A model generated the notes under the pieces. The model saw nothing but the letters and a program-made list of their open reading frames with translations. It was not told the DNA's origin and made no database searches. A stretch of 33,213 nucleotides of DNA from an uncultured Bacteroidales bacterium. Its GTDB lineage: Bacteria; Bacteroidota; Bacteroidia; Bacteroidales; UBA932. The DNA is taken from positions 1 to 33,213 of the forward strand of contig CAJUEK010000023.1 in NCBI GenBank assembly GCA_910585445.1. The letters run 5' to 3'. This document shows positions 1-8,196 of the stretch, piece by piece. The position numbers and the translations under genes were made by a program. The first letter of the stretch is position 1; each line of letters starts with the position of its first letter.

Positions 1-420
1 ATCAGTTCATATACAGATACTTGGGAAGTTACTCTGAATGATTTCACTTGGACTATCTCAAACTTCAATAATAACAAGAATCTTTGGAGTTATATTAAGT
101 GTGGTCGTAAGAATAATGCTTCAGTAGCATCCATCGCAACAGCAGCTCCGATATCGAAGAAAGTCGCTAAAGTGTCTGTGACTGTTGACAGATGCCTTAA
201 GACTAGTGCTGTAAATTCCGCAATACTTCAGGTCGCTACAGATTCACAATTCGAAGACATACAAGAGACTGTTTCCTTGCCGATTGCTGAAGGTGTAATG
301 GATTACGTAATCAATGCACCTATTGCAGGCGGCTATTATAAACTTGTTTATGATTGCGGGGCTCATACTGCAAATGGTATTATCCAGATTTCAAAAGTTG
401 TTTACGAGACTGCAAACTAG
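1..420 (+). CDS. C-terminal part of a putative secreted beta-sandwich protein (5' end outside window)
   Basis: The frame is open from base 1 to the stop at 418-420, so this is the last 139 residues of a longer gene; the ATG-like start at 172 is internal. The fragment contains a Trp- and Asn-rich strand segment (WTISNFNNNKNLW), then YIKCGRKN, then a two-fold beta-strand pattern ending near an ISKVVYE strand. I recall similar modules at the C-termini of extracellular Bacteroidota proteins, often near DUF5689 or nuclease domains, but I cannot name the family with certainty. No transmembrane segment is seen. It is AT-rich compared with what follows (21 G+C in bases 1-60 against 34 in bases 901-960), so it may have a different origin. 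A hairpin separates it from the nuclease gene. Being directly upstream of a secreted nuclease, it may belong to the same functional group; this is inference. Confidence 0.6.
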   Translation: MSSYTDTWEVTLNDFTWTISNFNNNKNLWSYIKCGRKNNASVASIATAAPISKKVAKVSVTVDRCLKTSAVNSAILQVATDSQFEDIQETVSLPIAEGVMDYVINAPIAGGYYKLVYDCGAHTANGIIQISKVVYETAN

Positions 421-443
421 AATCGCTAACAGTATTTATCAAT

Positions 444-475
444 AAAGGGCTGCCCGGACCTCCGGGCAACCCTTT
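444..475 (+). terminator. Probable intrinsic terminator hairpin
   Basis: AAAGGG-c-TGCCCGGA pairs with TCCGGGCA-a-CCCTTT around a 2-nt loop, giving 14 pairs with one mismatch. It is followed only by TTTGATT, so the U-tract is short. It lies between the partial gene and the nuclease start at 491 and could end the upstream transcript or act as a processing or attenuation stem inside one cluster. Confidence 0.7.
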
Positions 476-490
476 GATTATCTAAGGCAA

Positions 491-1684
491 ATGGTATATA
501 GGACAAAATTTGATAATCGTGCTTTGGCGGTCGTTCTGGCTGTCATCTTGCTGGCTTTTTCCTCTTGCGGGGACAGCATAAAGCCTGAGCAGCACGCCCT
601 GTCTGTCTCTGCACGCCTTACGGAGCTGCCTTCCGATGCCGGAAGCGTATTCGTGTCCGTTACAGCATCCGGAGCATGGACTCTCAGTCTTGAATTCGGG
701 CAGGATGACGAGCCGTGGGCGGAACTCAGCACCACATCAGGGACTGGCGACAAGAGCAATGTGATTCTCAAATACGCAGAGAATGCTGCCGAGTCGGACA
801 GGACTCTCCGAATCACGGTGAAGGCATCATCACGCACCCAAACATGTACGCTTGTCCAGAAAGCCGGAGGCGGAGACGAGCCGGAACCGCCTGTAGTGGA
901 CCCAAGTGATGTTCCCGGATGGATGGAACTGCCGGTTGTGCAGGGCAGCCTGGAATATCACAATAACTTTTTCTCCATGAACGGGAAGAGGTACAGGAAC
1001 TATTCCTATGGCTGGGACAAAAAAGCGCTTGTGGCCCATTGGGTTGCCTATCCGCTGTGTCCTCTATATCTCGGCAGCCAGAAAAGGACCGATGAATGGG
1101 CTTATGACCCGAATGTGCCGCAGTCTCAGCAGCCTGTGCTTTTCCGTGGTTTCGGCGGTGGCGGATATGACCGCGGCCATCAGCTCCCGTCTGCGGACAG
1201 GACGTGCTGCAGGGAGGCCAATGAGCAGACTTTCTATTTTACGAACATGACTCCGCAGAGGGGTGCGAACTTCAATCAGAAGATATGGGCGAGCTTTGAG
1301 ACCAGGGTAAGGGACTGGTCGAGGAATGCCGATACTCTGTATGTCGTGACCGGATGTGTTGTCAAGGGAAGCACTTTGACTGCAAGGGACAATGACGGAA
1401 AGTCCGTTACAGTGCCTGTAGGCTATTTCAAGGCTCTCCTGTGGTATTCCAAATCATCGACTGTCACTGCCCAGAATGCAGGATACAGGGCAGCGGCTTT
1501 CTATCTGGAGCATAAGGATTACAGCCAGACTGGCATAGACAAGTCCATGTCAATGTCGGTGGACGAGCTTGAGGAAATGGTTGGCATGGATTTCTTCCCG
1601 AACCTCAAGACCAAGGCCGGAGCCGCGATTGCTGACCGTGTGGAGGCTGCTGACCCGAAGAATGACACTTTCTGGTGGCAATAG
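491..1684 (+). CDS. BACON-domain lipoprotein with DNA/RNA non-specific endonuclease domain (NUC1 family)
   Basis: This 397-residue protein has a signal peptide ending in a lipobox with Cys26 (AFSSC), so it should be an outer-envelope lipoprotein; the acidic residue just after the Cys (CGD) fits surface export in Bacteroidota. Residues about 33-125 form a BACON-type Ig-like domain (GAWTLSL, LVQKAGG). A Pro-rich linker leads to the nuclease domain, about residues 150-395. The family signature DRGH is at 227-230, where His230 would be the general base. Asn260 lies 30 residues later, the same spacing as His89-Asn119 in Serratia nuclease, and Glu270 follows in WASFE. All catalytic positions look intact. 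Enzymes of this family cut both DNA and RNA with a bound Mg ion and no sequence specificity. Its neighbours are a second phosphodiesterase-fold enzyme, a TonB receptor and an OB-fold lipoprotein, suggesting digestion of extracellular nucleic acid. The start at 491 gives the signal peptide directly; no Shine-Dalgarno sequence is visible. Confidence 0.9.
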   Translation: MVYRTKFDNRALAVVLAVILLAFSSCGDSIKPEQHALSVSARLTELPSDAGSVFVSVTASGAWTLSLEFGQDDEPWAELSTTSGTGDKSNVILKYAENAAESDRTLRITVKASSRTQTCTLVQKAGGGDEPEPPVVDPSDVPGWMELPVVQGSLEYHNNFFSMNGKRYRNYSYGWDKKALVAHWVAYPLCPLYLGSQKRTDEWAYDPNVPQSQQPVLFRGFGGGGYDRGHQLPSADRTCCREANEQTFYFTNMTPQRGANFNQKIWASFETRVRDWSRNADTLYVVTGCVVKGSTLTARDNDGKSVTVPVGYFKALLWYSKSSTVTAQNAGYRAAAFYLEHKDYSQTGIDKSMSMSVDELEEMVGMDFFPNLKTKAGAAIADRVEAADPKNDTFWWQ

Positions 1685-1733
1685 GGCCGGCCTGGAAAAC
1701 AAACAAAAGCGTTCCGGCGCTGCCGGGGCAAGA

Positions 1734-1750
1734 TTATAATGTAATTATAA
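1734..1750 (+). promoter_or_regulatory. AT-rich dyad just before the EEP start codon
   Basis: TTATAAT-GTA-ATTATAA is a perfect 7-bp inverted repeat one base before the ATG at 1752. It could be an operator or a weak hairpin at the ribosome-binding region. AT-rich dyads of this size can arise by chance, so the call is tentative. Confidence 0.25.
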
Positions 1751-1751
1751 C

Positions 1752-2834
1752 ATGAGACTGAACATGAAAAGAGCGTTGACCGCAGTATTGGTGCTGCTCG
1801 TGTCGGTGAGTGCCGCATTCGGGCAGTGCAAGACACAGCGTAACTATGTCATAGGTTTCTACAACCTCGAGAACCTGTTTGACATATATGACGATCCTGC
1901 GAAGAATGACGAGGAGTTCCTTCCTGACGGAAAGAACAAGTGGACTGAAGCCAAGTATAACAAGAAACAGCACAATATGGCGCGCGTAATCAGCGAGATG
2001 GCCAAGGCCAACGGCCGCTATCACACGATTCTTGGCGTGTCGGAGATTGAGAACCGTCTTGTGCTCGAGGATCTCGTGAGCCAGCCTGAGATTGCTGACG
2101 CCAATTATCAGATTGTGCATTATGACGGACCGGACAGGCGAGGCGTCGATGTGGCCCTGCTCTATAAGCCGGAGCAGTTCACATATCTTGACAGCGAGTC
2201 CATCCCTTTCACATTCGAGGGAACCAAGGTGGAAATTACGCTTGACAAAGAGCAGCAGGACTATTTCCGCACGAGGGACATCCTCATGGTGCACGGAACT
2301 ATAGACGGTGAGCATTTCGCGTTTTATGTGGCACATCTTCCGTCACGTATCGGCGGAAAGGGCCAGGATCTCAGGAGCCGTGGTGCGGAGATTATCTACA
2401 ACCACGCCGCAATGATGACAGAAAGGCATCCGGGCATCAAGATAGTCGTAATGGGGGATATGAATGATAATCCGACCGACGACAGCATGGCCGTATGGAT
2501 GCGCGGAAAGGAAAAGAAGGAAGAGATGTCACGGGAGGATTTCTTCTCGCCGTTCCTTTCAATGTACAAGGCCGGATACGGCTCTTTGGCATACCGCGGG
2601 GAGTGGAGCATCTATGACCTTATTCTTGTGAACAACAATCTTGCGAATGCGGAAGAGGGCCTGCGGATACAGCCTGTCGGAAAAAAAGGGTTCTACGGAG
2701 TGGTGTTCAAGCGCCCGTTCATGGTGACACAGAAGGGCCAGTACAAGGGCTATCCTTTCAGGACCTTCTCCGGAGGAGCTTTCATAGGCGGTTACAGTGA
2801 CCATTATCCTACATTCATTGTAGTTGGCAAATAG
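1752..2834 (+). CDS. Secreted endonuclease/exonuclease/phosphatase (EEP) family protein
   Basis: The protein has 360 residues. A signal peptide (residues about 1-24, cleavage near AAFG-Q) indicates export. The rest is one EEP (DNase I-like) domain, which hydrolyses phosphodiester or phosphomonoester bonds with a divalent metal. Motifs in order: YNLENLF with Asn38 and Glu40, SEIEN with metal-ligand candidate Glu98, GPDRRGVD at 126-133, HLPSR, GDMND with Asp236 and Asn238, and the terminal SDHYP with Asp350 and His351. All active-site blocks are therefore present. The length is typical of the secreted EEP proteins common in Bacteroidota. An in-frame ATG at 1764 gives a slightly shorter signal peptide and is equally plausible. 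The gene is 67 bp after the nuclease and 17 bp before the TonB receptor, with no terminator between. The substrate cannot be read from sequence: DNA, RNA, a nucleotide sugar or a phospholipid headgroup are all possible. Confidence 0.88.
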   Translation: MRLNMKRALTAVLVLLVSVSAAFGQCKTQRNYVIGFYNLENLFDIYDDPAKNDEEFLPDGKNKWTEAKYNKKQHNMARVISEMAKANGRYHTILGVSEIENRLVLEDLVSQPEIADANYQIVHYDGPDRRGVDVALLYKPEQFTYLDSESIPFTFEGTKVEITLDKEQQDYFRTRDILMVHGTIDGEHFAFYVAHLPSRIGGKGQDLRSRGAEIIYNHAAMMTERHPGIKIVVMGDMNDNPTDDSMAVWMRGKEKKEEMSREDFFSPFLSMYKAGYGSLAYRGEWSIYDLILVNNNLANAEEGLRIQPVGKKGFYGVVFKRPFMVTQKGQYKGYPFRTFSGGAFIGGYSDHYPTFIVVGK

Positions 2835-2851
2835 CATATAAACTTACCATT

Positions 2852-5806
2852 ATGTATAAAAGAATATTTTTTGCGTTCGCCGCACTTCTGCTTTCCGTGT
2901 CTATGTGGGCACAGACTGGAGGGGTGACGGGAACCGTAGTCAACCGTTCCGGCAGGGTTCCGGTTACGGGAGCCGAGGTTACGCTTTCTTTCGGGGGTGA
3001 GACTGTGGTTACGGGACAGTCCGGAAATGACGGAAAGTTCCTGTTTGAAGGAATTGAGGACGGAATCTATCAGATGACCGTAAAAGCTGCTGGCTTTGTT
3101 CCTGCAAATGTCAATGTGACTGTCGAGAATGGCTTTGTAAAGGACTTGATGTTCGTTTCGCTCGTAGCTGCGCGCAATGTCGTGGAGGCGGACGATTCAA
3201 GTTTCGCGGAGTTTGATATGGATGATTCGGGATATTCGGATGCTCCGTCCATATTGTTCTCCAATGATGTCTATACCGATATCGTAGGCTTCGGGTTCAG
3301 CGCAATCCGTTTCAAGAACAGGGGCTATAACAATGAGACCCAGGATGTTTACCTGAGCGGAGTGAAGATGAACGACGCCATAACCGGCTATTCTCCTTAT
3401 TCTCTCTGGAGCGGCCTTAATGAGGCTACGAGAAGCAAGGAGACCACTGTCGGCAACGAGGTTTCGGAGTATGGGGCGGGCGGATACAACGGAGTTACCA
3501 ATATCCTTGCTACTGCTTCTTCCGTGCGTCCGGGATGGAGGTTCAGCGTATTGAGCAACAGTGCGATGTACCGTCTCCGCCTTATGGCGACCTATGCCTC
3601 GGGAGAGCTTGACAACGGCTGGTCATATGCGTTCAATGTTTCTGCCCGCGTCGGAGGAAACGACTGGGTTAAAGGTGTCTATTACCGCAATTTCGCATAT
3701 TATGCAGGTGCTGAGAAGAAATTCGGTGATGAGCACAGGCTCAGTTTCATGGCTTTTGCTGCCCCTGGACAGAGAGGTGCGCAGAATGCTTCCACACAGG
3801 AAGTCTATGACCTCATGGGCGACAACATGTACAACTCGAACTGGGGCTATCAGGGCGGCAAGATGCGCAATGCGCGTGTGCGCAAGACTCATGAGCCGGT
3901 GTTCGTGGTGAAATATACCGCCACTCCTCTTGAGAACCTTGAGGCTTCTGCCACAGTGCTTTACCGTACGGGAAAGAACGGATATACTGCGCTTGACTGG
4001 TATGATGCTCCGGACCCGCGTCCTGACTATTACCGCAATCTTCCGTCTTATTTCTATAATCCTAATCCGGATTATGGCAGGGACAATGAATTGAAGGCAG
4101 AGTGGGCCAAGGAAGCATGGCTTACCAATATGAACAGCACATGTCACCTGAATTGGGACAGGCTTTATAATGTCAATTACAACAATCCGGTCGAGCAGGC
4201 TGACGGAACTTTCCTGAACAGGTCAAAGTATGCCGTTGAGGAGCGCCGCGTGGACCAGAATGATGTGAATGTGGCTGCAAATGTAAAATGGACGGCAAGC
4301 AATCTGTTCACTCTCACGGGAGGAGCCAATTTCAAATGGAACCGCACGGAGTATTACAAGAAGCTTGATGACCTTCTCGGAGGTGACTATTACCTTAACA
4401 TTGACCAGTTTGCGGAGCGCGATTTCGCTTCTTCTCCTACAATGATTCAGAATGACCTGGATTATTATCTGGAACACGGCACTGCAGAGCAGATAGGCCG
4501 CGGAGGCAAATACGGATATGACTACTATGCCCATGTGCGCAATGCGGGTGTGTGGGCCAACGGAACGTTCACTCACGGAGGCCTTGCTGCAAATCTGGCA
4601 TTGGAAGCAGGATATACCGGTTTTTGGAGGGAGGGCCTTCTTCGCAAAGGTCTTTTTGCAGGTCTTGATGACAATGGGCAGGAGATTTTCTATGATGGAA
4701 AGAAACTGACTTCGTATGATGCTGACGGGAAGGTGATTTCTTCAAAAGGCGATTCTGAGAAGGCTCAGTTCCTGACATGGTCGGCAAAGCTGGGAGCAAG
4801 CTATGTGTTCCAGGGCGGTCACAGGCTTTATGCCAATGCGGGATATTATACCGATGCGCCTACGTTCTCGCAGTCATTCATTTCTCCGAGGACGAGAAAT
4901 ACTCTGATTCCTAATCTGGAGACGTCCAAGACTGTGTCTGCGGACATCAATTACAGCTATAGCAACAATGGCTATGATTTGCGTGTGACCGGATTCTGGA
5001 CCAAGATAATGAACCAGACCGACCTCATGAGCTTCTATGACGATTCGCAGAATTCATTTACCAATTTCGCGATGACCGGAATCGACCAGAGGCATATGGG
5101 AATCGAGCTTGGATTCCGTATCCCGTTCTTCCTTCAGGGACTGTCGCTTCAGGGTGCGCTCAGCCTGGGAGAGTATATCTATACTTCCACTCCGCGCATG
5201 ACCCAGACGATAGACAACAGTGCTGCGGTGGTGTTCAACAACCAGCCTGTGACATATTGGAAGGAACATCCTATATATAAGAAGTATATGATTGACGGTG
5301 TGGAGACATATGAGGTTGACCTTGACGGCAATTATGTCGTTGAGAAAAACCAGAAGCATTATGTTCCGAGCACGCCTCAGATAGCTTCGAGCCTTGCTTT
5401 CAATTACCGCACGAACTCATACTGGTTCTTCACTCTTGAAGGACAGTGCTTTGCCAATTCATATCTTGACATGAACCCTCTCTACAGGACCGACATGGCC
5501 GTGGCCGGTCCGGACGGCATAGCTACCCCGATTGAAATCGAGTATATGGCTGCCCAGGAGAAGTTCGACCCTGTTTTCCTGCTTAATGCGAGTGTGGGCA
5601 AGTCCTGGTATATCCAGCGCAAGTACAATTTCGGTTTCTCTCTCAATGTCAACAATATCCTGAACAGCAGGAATGTGCGTACCGGCGGTTATGAGCAGAC
5701 GCGTCTGATTGACAGCAATAGCGGTGAGAGATACTACAGGTTCGATCCGCGCTATTTCTACATGAGCGGTGTCAATTATATGTTGAACCTCTATTTCAGA
5801 TTCTAA
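2852..5806 (+). CDS. TonB-dependent outer-membrane receptor with N-terminal carboxypeptidase-regulatory-like domain
   Basis: This 984-residue protein has a signal peptide (cleavage near MWA-Q, residue 20). Residues about 24-110 are a CarboxypepD_reg-like beta-sandwich (GVTGTVVNRSG through GIYQMTV). A plug domain follows at about 125-220 (FSAIRFKNRGYNNETQDVYLSG, GGYNGVTNI; only parts quoted here as landmarks), then a long 22-strand-type barrel rich in Tyr, Asn and Trp. The C-terminus ends in an aromatic Phe after MLNLYFRF, the usual sorting signal of outer-membrane barrels. Such receptors import bound ligands using energy from TonB-ExbBD. No SusD partner is present; a DUF5689 lipoprotein starts 3 bp after the stop and probably takes the partner role. 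With two secreted hydrolases upstream, nucleic-acid-derived or other phosphorylated ligands are the best guess, but receptor sequence alone does not fix the ligand. Confidence 0.92.
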   Translation: MYKRIFFAFAALLLSVSMWAQTGGVTGTVVNRSGRVPVTGAEVTLSFGGETVVTGQSGNDGKFLFEGIEDGIYQMTVKAAGFVPANVNVTVENGFVKDLMFVSLVAARNVVEADDSSFAEFDMDDSGYSDAPSILFSNDVYTDIVGFGFSAIRFKNRGYNNETQDVYLSGVKMNDAITGYSPYSLWSGLNEATRSKETTVGNEVSEYGAGGYNGVTNILATASSVRPGWRFSVLSNSAMYRLRLMATYASGELDNGWSYAFNVSARVGGNDWVKGVYYRNFAYYAGAEKKFGDEHRLSFMAFAAPGQRGAQNASTQEVYDLMGDNMYNSNWGYQGGKMRNARVRKTHEPVFVVKYTATPLENLEASATVLYRTGKNGYTALDWYDAPDPRPDYYRNLPSYFYNPNPDYGRDNELKAEWAKEAWLTNMNSTCHLNWDRLYNVNYNNPVEQADGTFLNRSKYAVEERRVDQNDVNVAANVKWTASNLFTLTGGANFKWNRTEYYKKLDDLLGGDYYLNIDQFAERDFASSPTMIQNDLDYYLEHGTAEQIGRGGKYGYDYYAHVRNAGVWANGTFTHGGLAANLALEAGYTGFWREGLLRKGLFAGLDDNGQEIFYDGKKLTSYDADGKVISSKGDSEKAQFLTWSAKLGASYVFQGGHRLYANAGYYTDAPTFSQSFISPRTRNTLIPNLETSKTVSADINYSYSNNGYDLRVTGFWTKIMNQTDLMSFYDDSQNSFTNFAMTGIDQRHMGIELGFRIPFFLQGLSLQGALSLGEYIYTSTPRMTQTIDNSAAVVFNNQPVTYWKEHPIYKKYMIDGVETYEVDLDGNYVVEKNQKHYVPSTPQIASSLAFNYRTNSYWFFTLEGQCFANSYLDMNPLYRTDMAVAGPDGIATPIEIEYMAAQEKFDPVFLLNASVGKSWYIQRKYNFGFSLNVNNILNSRNVRTGGYEQTRLIDSNSGERYYRFDPRYFYMSGVNYMLNLYFRF

Positions 5807-5809
5807 GTT

Positions 5810-6895
5810 ATGAAGACATTATATAAGATAGCTGCAGCGGTGCTGGCCTTTATGTCGGTCACTTCCTGCGATGAGTTCACTCCGGTCTTTACGGGAAAAT
5901 ATCCTGAGCCGGGCGAATATGAGAAAGTCGAGATGACACCGACCCATACGATAGCCGAGCTTGTGGCTATGTATAAGCTCGGTAAGCCTCAGGTCATAAA
6001 GGATGACATTGTGATTGCCGGCAAGGTCTCTACGTCTGACCGTACCGGAAATTTCTACAGGAGCTTCTACATCCAGGACGAGACCGGAGGAATCGAGATA
6101 AAGATAGGAAAGACAGGACTGTACAATGACTATAAGCCGGGTCAGACCGTATATGTGAAATGCGAGGGACTTACTCTCGGAATGTACGGGTACAAGAGCG
6201 GCAACTATGGCGGAAGCGGAATGGTGCAGCTCGGCTATGAAGACCCGACAGGAGATTATGAGACTTCGTATCTTGATGTGGCCCCTATCATCGACAGGCA
6301 TATTTTCCGCGGAGAGTTTGGTGAGCCTGTTGTGCCTCAGGTTGTTACTGAGTCCCAGCTTCCCGGCAAGGATGACACGCAGGCTACTAACAGGTATGTC
6401 GGAAGCCTTGTGACTTTGAAGGGGCTGAGGTATGCGGAGGAGGTTTTTGCCCTGCTTTATCTTGACAGCAACAAGGACACGAAGCTTTCTTCAAACAGGG
6501 TGTTCCTTTCGAGGGATGACAAGGACGAGGACACATGGACATGGGGCATAACCACATGGGCCATGTCGAAGAACAAATACCTTGAATATCTCTCTTCCGG
6601 CGTATGGGACAAGGCAAAAGTAGGAAATGGAAATGACTACAATTACGGTACTGTCGAAACAAACAAGGAGCAGATGATGAAGAATGCTTCGGCATATTCT
6701 GTAAGCCAGTATTTCACAATGGGCAACAAGGAAATCCAGATACGCACGAGCGGTTATTCCCGTTTTGCGGACACTGAAATCGACCCTGAAGTGCTGAACG
6801 GCAACAAGACCATAGATGTGACCGGAGTAATTACTCTCTATCAGGGCAGCATCCAGTTCACTCTGATTGACATAGCTGACGTTAAGGTCAATTAG
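5810..6895 (+). CDS. DUF5689 lipoprotein with tandem OB-fold-like domains
   Basis: The protein has 361 residues. The signal peptide ends in a lipobox with Cys20 (SVTSC); the following Asp-Glu fits a surface-export signal. The first module, about residues 40-140, is DUF5689: it contains VIAGKVSTSDRTGNFYRSF, FYIQDETGGIEIKIG and a GQTVYVKCEGL strand, the pattern of an OB-fold. A second, more diverged module spans about 185-360 and ends in IDVTGVITLYQGSIQFTL, another OB-type strand set. OB-folds often bind oligonucleotides or oligosaccharides, so this may capture ligand for the receptor 3 bp upstream, in place of SusD. That role is inferred from position and fold. The stop-start spacing (TAA GTT ATG) indicates cotranscription and likely translational coupling. 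A strong terminator follows at 6942. Confidence 0.85.
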   Translation: MKTLYKIAAAVLAFMSVTSCDEFTPVFTGKYPEPGEYEKVEMTPTHTIAELVAMYKLGKPQVIKDDIVIAGKVSTSDRTGNFYRSFYIQDETGGIEIKIGKTGLYNDYKPGQTVYVKCEGLTLGMYGYKSGNYGGSGMVQLGYEDPTGDYETSYLDVAPIIDRHIFRGEFGEPVVPQVVTESQLPGKDDTQATNRYVGSLVTLKGLRYAEEVFALLYLDSNKDTKLSSNRVFLSRDDKDEDTWTWGITTWAMSKNKYLEYLSSGVWDKAKVGNGNDYNYGTVETNKEQMMKNASAYSVSQYFTMGNKEIQIRTSGYSRFADTEIDPEVLNGNKTIDVTGVITLYQGSIQFTLIDIADVKVN

Positions 6896-6941
6896 GGTCT
6901 CATCAGCAGATTCTTTGGGCAGTTTTCTGCCAGAACATACC

Positions 6942-6978
6942 ATCGGGCGGTCTCCTTTGCGGGGCCGCCCGATTTTTT
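6942..6978 (+). terminator. Intrinsic terminator after the DUF5689 gene
   Basis: ATCGGGCGG (6942-6950) pairs perfectly with CCGCCCGAT (6965-6973) around a 14-nt loop, followed by a run of six T. It ends the region 1 transcript and faces the convergent ATPase gene. Confidence 0.85.
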
Positions 6979-7019
6979 GCCATGTCCCGTCCGCAACGCC
7001 ATAGAAGATGGGGCAGCCG

Positions 7020-8144
7020 TTACATATAGTTTGTTGTAAACCAAAGTTTGAAGACAGGGTCCGCAAGGGTGATGGTCTTGCCGTTTTTCTCCACAAGCTC
7101 ATTGTGTATGAGCACTTTCTGTATGCGGGCTATGTTGGATTTTGTGCCGAGGTTCCATGTCTCAAGTACCTCTTTTGAACCGAATCCGGAACTTATTCCG
7201 CTGCACAGCGCACGGATGAAATTCATCTGATATGTCGTCAGGTTGCCAATCTGTTGCATGAACAGAGCGCTATTCTGTGCCAGCAATTCGGCGATTGCGT
7301 CTTTGAGGTTTTCCTCTGTTGCTTCTGTATCAGTGTTCAGAAATACATTCCATGCGAGCTGCTGCACGTATGATGAATAATTCTCGACCTTTGAACAGAT
7401 TTCTTCCGCAAGGCTGTCCGAGATATACTTTCCTTTGGCTGCAAATCTGCCTGTGATGTATTTTTTCCAGTCATCGGTTGGGATTCTTTCCAGATATATC
7501 GTGTCGCCGAATTGGTAAAACGGCATTCTTTTGCTTTGGAACAGCTTTTCCATCAGGTGCTGCTTGCTGCCGAAAAGGCAGTATGACACATTCTGCTGGT
7601 GCTGCCATACCGCTCTCAGACGTTTTTGTATTGTCGTCGTGTCGCTAAACTCTCCGATTTGCTGGAATTCATCAATGCACACGACTATATGGATGCCTTT
7701 CTTGACTGCGATTTTTTCCGGCAGGCTAAGGACTTCTTCCGGAGAACTGTTCTTTGGTGTTATTCCAAGCGAAACGGAATACTCGGAACTCTGGTCCGGA
7801 CTTACGGATATCTTCGGTACAATCCGGCTGAGAAAATCTTTTGCCGTATCGAAAATCTGTTCAGCCTTGGTGGATGTCTCTTTTAGTACAGTGGAGGCGA
7901 ATCTGTTGTAGAAATCATATTCATCACGGCAATCATATATGTCCATATATATGATTTTCAGGTCTTTTCTATCCGTTTCATTGATTACTTTCTTCACAAG
8001 GGAAGTTTTACCCATCCTGCGCGGGGAAATGAGTATGGTATTGACCCCTGCTCCGAAATTCATTTTGAGCCTTTGGGTTTCTTTTACGCGGTCTGTGAAG
8101 TTGTCTCCTGTGACGGATACTCCGAATATGAATGTCTTATCCAT
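7020..8144 (-). CDS. AAA-type ATPase with C-terminal winged helix (archaeal ATPase/ATPase_2-like family)
   Basis: With the start at 8144 the protein has 374 residues. Walker A is SPRRMGKTS at 40-48, Walker B is VVCIDEF with Asp158-Glu159, and a sensor-like strand CLFGSK follows. The last 80 residues resemble a winged helix (TTYQMNFIRAL to ADPVFKLWF). This layout fits the widespread STAND/AAA family often called archaeal ATPase, whose bacterial roles are mostly unknown; some are linked to toxin-like or defence functions. No signal peptide or membrane segment is seen, so it is cytoplasmic. The frame stays open to 8225, but that extension is translated from the tandem repeats (WTTKLWTTM) and lies upstream of a good promoter at 8165-8196, so the ATG at 8144 (MDKTFIFG) is the better start. 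It stands alone, convergent to region 1 and divergent from the dcp operon, with somewhat lower G+C than the glycosidases. That pattern fits a mobile accessory gene. Confidence 0.8.
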   Translation of the reverse strand: MDKTFIFGVSVTGDNFTDRVKETQRLKMNFGAGVNTILISPRRMGKTSLVKKVINETDRKDLKIIYMDIYDCRDEYDFYNRFASTVLKETSTKAEQIFDTAKDFLSRIVPKISVSPDQSSEYSVSLGITPKNSSPEEVLSLPEKIAVKKGIHIVVCIDEFQQIGEFSDTTTIQKRLRAVWQHQQNVSYCLFGSKQHLMEKLFQSKRMPFYQFGDTIYLERIPTDDWKKYITGRFAAKGKYISDSLAEEICSKVENYSSYVQQLAWNVFLNTDTEATEENLKDAIAELLAQNSALFMQQIGNLTTYQMNFIRALCSGISSGFGSKEVLETWNLGTKSNIARIQKVLIHNELVEKNGKTITLADPVFKLWFTTNYM

Positions 8145-8164
8145 TTTTGTGATTCTTATGCCAG

Positions 8165-8196
8165 CAAATGTAGATAATTTATTCTTGGTATACAAC
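8165..8196 (-). promoter_or_regulatory. Predicted promoter of the ATPase gene
   Basis: On the minus strand the -7 element TACATTTG (8172-8165) matches TAnnTTTG, with GTTG (8196-8193) 20 nt upstream as the -33 element. It would start transcription near 8158, leaving a leader of about 14 nt before the ATG at 8144. The -33 element lies inside the first tandem repeat. Confidence 0.6.

Noticed and set aside
478..837. 119-residue minus-strand frame opposite the nuclease gene start
   Set aside because: Covers the signal peptide and BACON region of a supported gene in antisense; no domain or start signal.
1685..1692. GGCCGGCC palindrome after the nuclease stop
   Set aside because: An 8-bp GC palindrome without a loop or T-tract; likely chance.
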